A stretch of 26,189 bases of DNA. Source: a virus. Below, piece after piece: positions 23,048 through 26,189 of the stretch; the first letter of the stretch is position 1; every line of letters starts with the position of its first letter. A program made the translations under genes and the position numbers. Location: positions 1-26,189 of IMG/VR virus record IMGVR_UViG_3300010885_084005; one strand, written 5' to 3'. A model generated the notes under the pieces. The model saw nothing but the letters and a program-made list of their open reading frames with translations. It ran no database searches and had not been told where the DNA came from.

Positions 23048-24472
23048 ATGGAAGATAAATCGAGACAGATAAAGAAATTAGACCTCAAACAAAACGCTAT
23101 TAAAATCTTAATCAATTCGATATATGGAGCTTTTGGAAACAAATGGTTCTATTTTTATAATCCAGACATAGCTCAATCCATCACTTTACAGGGCCAAGAT
23201 CTTATCAAATTTAGTATTAAGGCAGTAAACCACTACTTTATGGATCGTTGGCATCTCGATACTGAGCTACACCAACTCCTAGGTATTGATAAGTATAAAA
23301 TAAATCAAATTACAGAAGAAGCGGCAATTTATACAGACACGGACTCAATTTATGTTCAATTTGAATCTGCGATCCATTCAATTGAGGGTGCTACCTTTAC
23401 TAGAGAAGAAGCTTTAAAGCTATGTGTCGTGATAGACAATAATCGTCTTTCTAAATATTTTGATATCTGCTTTGAAAAGTATGGGCGAATCTTTAATACT
23501 AAAAATCGTCTTAAATTTAAGCTTGAAAACTTATCAGAATACGGTATTTGGCTAAAGAAGAAGAATTATGCGATTAAAGTATCATATGACCCAAATCCAG
23601 CAATGGAACTAATGACTCATGAAAAGAGATACTTAGTCATAAAGGGATTAGATTCAATTAAAGGCTCATATCCAATCTGGGCAAGAAAAAAACTTGTTGC
23701 TCTTACTGAATATATCATGGAGATAGGAAAGACTCTAGATCTTGAACGTGATATTCTTCCTAAACTAAAGGAATTAAAAGAAGAATTTAATGGCCTATCA
23801 ATAGATGATGTTGCTCTAAACTTTAAAATTACAGTATTCGATAAGTATATTGATAATATTGAAACCTGTTCTTTAAGAAAAGGAATATCGATATTTGCAA
23901 GATCTGCTGCATATTATAATCATCTTCTTATTAAGACTGGTTTAAATGTAAAGTATGCTCCACTCAGAGAAAAGGACAAGATCAAATTTTATCACTGTGC
24001 ACCAAATGAACATAATTTTGATATATTTGCCTACTCGCCTGCAAGTTTTCCAGCAGAGCTTGTAGTACCGATCGACATGAACCATCAGTTTTTTATATTA
24101 ATTATTGAACCTGTAAATAAGTTACTTGCTGCCATGAAAGTTGGCGTAATTGATATACATCTAAAACGTAGTATCGATGTAATAACAATAAAGAGTAAAA
24201 AACCATTAACTGACGATCAGATATATCCTCTTTATGTAGTTGACCAAGAGTCACTAGCATCAATAGAAGTTCCAGAAAAGTTTTGGAAGATTATCGGTAA
24301 CCCTGATGCAGATATTCCAGAAAGCAATTTTGCTGAGTATCTATCATTAATAACTACATATGGTCTAAATTCAATAATCGTTCCGAAGTTTGAACTTGAA
24401 AAATATCTCAAGCGACTTGCAAAGAAGAAAGAAGTACCAGTTGCAGAAGTTGAAGAGGAAGAAGTAGAATAA
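23048..24472 (+). CDS. Family B DNA polymerase, C-terminal part only (split gp43)
   Basis: The replicative polymerase of T4-like phages, here reduced to its second half (474 aa against about 900 for T4 gp43). Motif B appears at once, KQNAIKILINSIYGAFGNK (residues 14-32), then motif C IYTDTDSIYV (94-103) with the catalytic aspartates D97 and D99, then the thumb and C-terminal region and an acidic tail. The exonuclease domain, the N-terminal domain and motif A of the palm are missing. A TAA in frame at 23042-23044, right before the ATG, and a gene on the other strand upstream exclude a hidden N-terminal part here. The rest must lie elsewhere, as in the split gp43A/gp43B of some Aeromonas phages. 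Adjacent primase supports a working replication gene. Confidence 0.88.
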   Translation: MEDKSRQIKKLDLKQNAIKILINSIYGAFGNKWFYFYNPDIAQSITLQGQDLIKFSIKAVNHYFMDRWHLDTELHQLLGIDKYKINQITEEAAIYTDTDSIYVQFESAIHSIEGATFTREEALKLCVVIDNNRLSKYFDICFEKYGRIFNTKNRLKFKLENLSEYGIWLKKKNYAIKVSYDPNPAMELMTHEKRYLVIKGLDSIKGSYPIWARKKLVALTEYIMEIGKTLDLERDILPKLKELKEEFNGLSIDDVALNFKITVFDKYIDNIETCSLRKGISIFARSAAYYNHLLIKTGLNVKYAPLREKDKIKFYHCAPNEHNFDIFAYSPASFPAELVVPIDMNHQFFILIIEPVNKLLAAMKVGVIDIHLKRSIDVITIKSKKPLTDDQIYPLYVVDQESLASIEVPEKFWKIIGNPDADIPESNFAEYLSLITTYGLNSIIVPKFELEKYLKRLAKKKEVPVAEVEEEEVE

Positions 24473-24476
24473 AAAT

Positions 24477-25619
24477 ATGTTTAAATTAGACGTGAGTTAC
24501 ACAGTTGTTAAATTTGTCGAAGATGTTCTTAAGAAGAGATTTCCAGGAGAGCATCTTCGACAAAAAATAAATGATACTGACGAGGATAAGCTTAATTTTG
24601 CCTGCCCATATTGTGGTGACTCACTAACTGATCCAAATAAGAAGAGGGGCCACCTTTACCTGAGTACGCAAACTTATAAATGCTACAACGATGGTTGTTC
24701 TACTTGGGTTCCTCTTGAAAAGTTTATCTCAAAGTTTGCTCTTAAATATACACTAGGTGTTCCTGGAGTAGAGAAGAAGAAAGTAGAGTATAAACCTGCA
24801 ACTTCGATCAAGAAGAAAGGTTTCCTAATTGAATTCTTAATTAACCGAGAAGTAGGTAAGCAACTGCTTGTATTTAGTGAGGTAGTTGATCGTTTTTCTC
24901 TTATTCCATGTAAAGATGCAGAAGCCGACAGCCCGATTGGAATATTTATTGAAAAACGAAAAATTAATAAACTTCCAGTATTTGAACAGAGCTGTTATTA
25001 TGATTCTCGACAAGACAAGGTGTATATTTTTAACCTTGACATTAAATCAGGAAAAGTTATTGGCTTTGCATTACGTCGTATTAACGATGATTATCCAGGT
25101 CCAAAATACGATATTAAGAACTATACTGAATTTAAGAAGAATGGACTTGTTCCAGACCTAGATGAAGATTTTATCACTCAAGTTAACTCACTAAACAATT
25201 ATTTTAATATTCTAAACATAAATTTTACCCAAAAGATCACTATTACTGAGGGCCAAATTGATTCAATGTTTGTCCGAAACTGTATTGCCACTACTGGAGT
25301 TACAAAAAGTAAGCAGTTACTGGCCAGCTTAGTTACGAAAGAAAAATCTCGAATCTTTTTTGATAATGATAAAGCCGGTAAGGAAGCATCAATTGAATTG
25401 CTAATGAAAGGTTACTCAGTGTTCTTATGGAATTTACTAATTACTGATTTAAGAAAAACTTACCCGGCTTTAACTAGAGAGATCACTACTAAGGTCAAAG
25501 ACGTTAATGATCTCTTTAGATTTATGCTAAATCAACAGCCAGCTCTTACTTTTGATGAATTTAATGAGACTCTGGACAAATACTTTTCCGATTCAGCCTT
25601 CGACTTATTACTTGTTTAA
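24477..25619 (+). CDS. gp61-like DNA primase (zinc ribbon plus TOPRIM)
   Basis: A 380-aa primase that makes RNA primers for lagging-strand synthesis. The N-terminal zinc ribbon has CPYCGDS (C43, C46) and later C69 and C74 (CYNDGC). The TOPRIM catalytic centre shows ITEGQIDS (E258) and FFDNDKAGKEA (D296, D298). T4 gp61 is 342 aa with the same architecture. It starts four bases after the polymerase fragment stop, so both are in one operon. Confidence 0.88.
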   Translation: MFKLDVSYTVVKFVEDVLKKRFPGEHLRQKINDTDEDKLNFACPYCGDSLTDPNKKRGHLYLSTQTYKCYNDGCSTWVPLEKFISKFALKYTLGVPGVEKKKVEYKPATSIKKKGFLIEFLINREVGKQLLVFSEVVDRFSLIPCKDAEADSPIGIFIEKRKINKLPVFEQSCYYDSRQDKVYIFNLDIKSGKVIGFALRRINDDYPGPKYDIKNYTEFKKNGLVPDLDEDFITQVNSLNNYFNILNINFTQKITITEGQIDSMFVRNCIATTGVTKSKQLLASLVTKEKSRIFFDNDKAGKEASIELLMKGYSVFLWNLLITDLRKTYPALTREITTKVKDVNDLFRFMLNQQPALTFDEFNETLDKYFSDSAFDLLLV

Positions 25620-25626
25620 TAAATAA
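25618..25626 (+). promoter_or_regulatory. T4-type late promoter motif before the 109-aa gene
   Basis: The plus strand reads AATAAATAA, overlapping the end of the primase stop codon and lying 19 nt before the ATG at 25645. It separates the early replication genes from the head-type genes that follow. Confidence 0.5.
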
Positions 25627-25644
25627 TAAAAATATTGAACAATA

Positions 25645-25974
25645 ATGAACAATAAGATCATGTCTCTTTTGGAATACAGTAGTTCTCCAGCTTCATATAA
25701 AATGGGAGCAGAGCCATCTGAAGAATTAAATATTAATGACGACATCCTAGATGCTCTAGTTGAACTAGTCGGATCTGAAGAGGAAGTAGAGTCAGCTGCA
25801 GAAGCAGCATTTAACGATCTTGCAGCTTCTTTTGAAAAGAATGAAATTGAAATGTCTGAGGAGGCCGTTCCAGAAAAACTAGCAGTTGCTGCATTGATCG
25901 TAAAATTAGTGGAACTAGGTAAACTTGGTCCAGAAGAAGCAGATCAATTTATCGACGACCATTTAGAAAACTAA
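25645..25974 (+). CDS. Small acidic protein, possible head protein
   Basis: A 109-aa, very acidic protein rich in Glu and Ala (ELVGSEEEVESAAEAAF near residues 40-56). It begins MNNKIMSLLEYSSSPASYKM, a hydrophobic N-terminus that might act as a targeting peptide. A late motif lies upstream and the gp4-like head gene follows after one base, so a prohead core or internal protein is possible (T4 gp67 is small and acidic as well). There is no motif to decide. Confidence 0.55.
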   Translation: MNNKIMSLLEYSSSPASYKMGAEPSEELNINDDILDALVELVGSEEEVESAAEAAFNDLAASFEKNEIEMSEEAVPEKLAVAALIVKLVELGKLGPEEADQFIDDHLEN

Positions 25975-25975
25975 G

Positions 25976-26189
25976 ATGGACATCAAGAGTGTTAAGCCAA
26001 CACGAACAACCGGATATCAGCAAGGTTATTTTACTCCTCAAAAGCCTGATAAGTATGACGGCGACTCTTCCCAGATTATCTTTAGATCATCTTGGGAGTT
26101 AAAGTTTATGGAGTTTTGTGATACAAATGAACGTATCCTTACGTGGGGCAGTGAAACTGTATCGATTCCATATATTAATCCTATCCTTA
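25976..26189 (+). CDS. gp4-like head completion protein, 5' part
   Basis: The first 71 codons of a gene cut by the window edge. Residues 22-67 include KYDGDSSQIIFRSSWELKF, then FCDTNERILTWGSETVSIPY. T4 gp4 has the same series (KYRGD, ITYRSNWE, WLDKNPEIIAWGSET, IPY). Gp4 helps complete the head after DNA packaging and has a nuclease-like fold. Its start is one base after the stop of the 109-aa gene and needs no separate promoter. Confidence 0.88.
   Translation, partial: MDIKSVKPTRTTGYQQGYFTPQKPDKYDGDSSQIIFRSSWELKFMEFCDTNERILTWGSETVSIPYINPIL

Noticed and set aside
23030-23110. Split-intein half at the start of the polymerase fragment
   Set aside because: Residues before motif B read as ordinary polymerase fingers sequence and no intein C-terminal His-Asn motif precedes them.
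1-26189. CRISPR array, tRNA genes, insertion sequences, att sites
   Set aside because: Intergenic gaps are short, no regularly spaced direct repeats, cloverleaf-like sequence or transposase frame were seen.

Overview
The window reads as part of the genome of a tailed, contractile-tail (T4-like) bacteriophage. Diagnostic genes are a gp5-type spike, a gp53-type LysM wedge protein, a gpD/gp27-type hub protein, the helicase UvsW preceded by a UvsY-like protein, a PhoH-type ATPase, the C-terminal half of a family B DNA polymerase (gp43), a gp61-type primase and the start of a gp4-type head-completion protein. Genes are tightly packed, many stop and start codons overlap (ATGA, TAATG), the DNA is AT-rich, and no tRNA or IS element was seen. 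Most start codons lack a Shine-Dalgarno sequence and follow A-rich leaders, which suggests (inference only) a Bacteroidota host.

Layout. (1) 1-3719, plus strand: a surface-sugar cassette with the end of an unrecognised gene, a frameshifted GT2 glycosyltransferase, a second glycosyltransferase, a NeuB-family nonulosonate synthase without its SAF domain, a small Cys-rich protein, a small HAD phosphatase and a protein resembling GT42 sialyltransferases. (2) 3713-11556, minus strand: a baseplate/tail block read from a 62-aa ORF through two large structural proteins, gp53-like, hub, a tube or baseplate protein and the gp5-like spike. (3) 11567-16907, minus strand: a nucleic-acid end-processing-like group: an HTH plus metallophosphoesterase, a ligase-like adenylyltransferase fused to a cytidylyltransferase-fold domain, a virion protein, a P-loop kinase and a HAD phosphatase. 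(4) 16954-19524, plus strand: a probable virion protein, then UvsY-like and UvsW. (5) 19508-22854, minus strand: a small conserved phage protein, PhoH, an unknown protein and a 503-aa virion protein with a peptidoglycan-binding-like segment. (6) 23048-26189, plus strand: split polymerase C-half, primase, a small acidic protein and gp4.

Two signals tie distant genes together. A 9-mer of the form NATAAATAA, matching the T4 late promoter TATAAATA, lies 16-22 nt before seven start codons. Several of the genes behind it begin with a short amphipathic peptide (for example KTFSQFLTE-A) resembling the T4 capsid-targeting sequence that the prohead protease removes. Together they suggest a late regulon of proteins packaged in the capsid.

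The most notable points are the polymerase fragment starting just before motif B with nothing upstream, the ligase-cytidylyltransferase fusion beside kinase, HAD and metallophosphoesterase genes, the nonulosonate cassette, and the candidate capsid-targeting peptides. All family calls come from reading motifs by eye; no database search was run.
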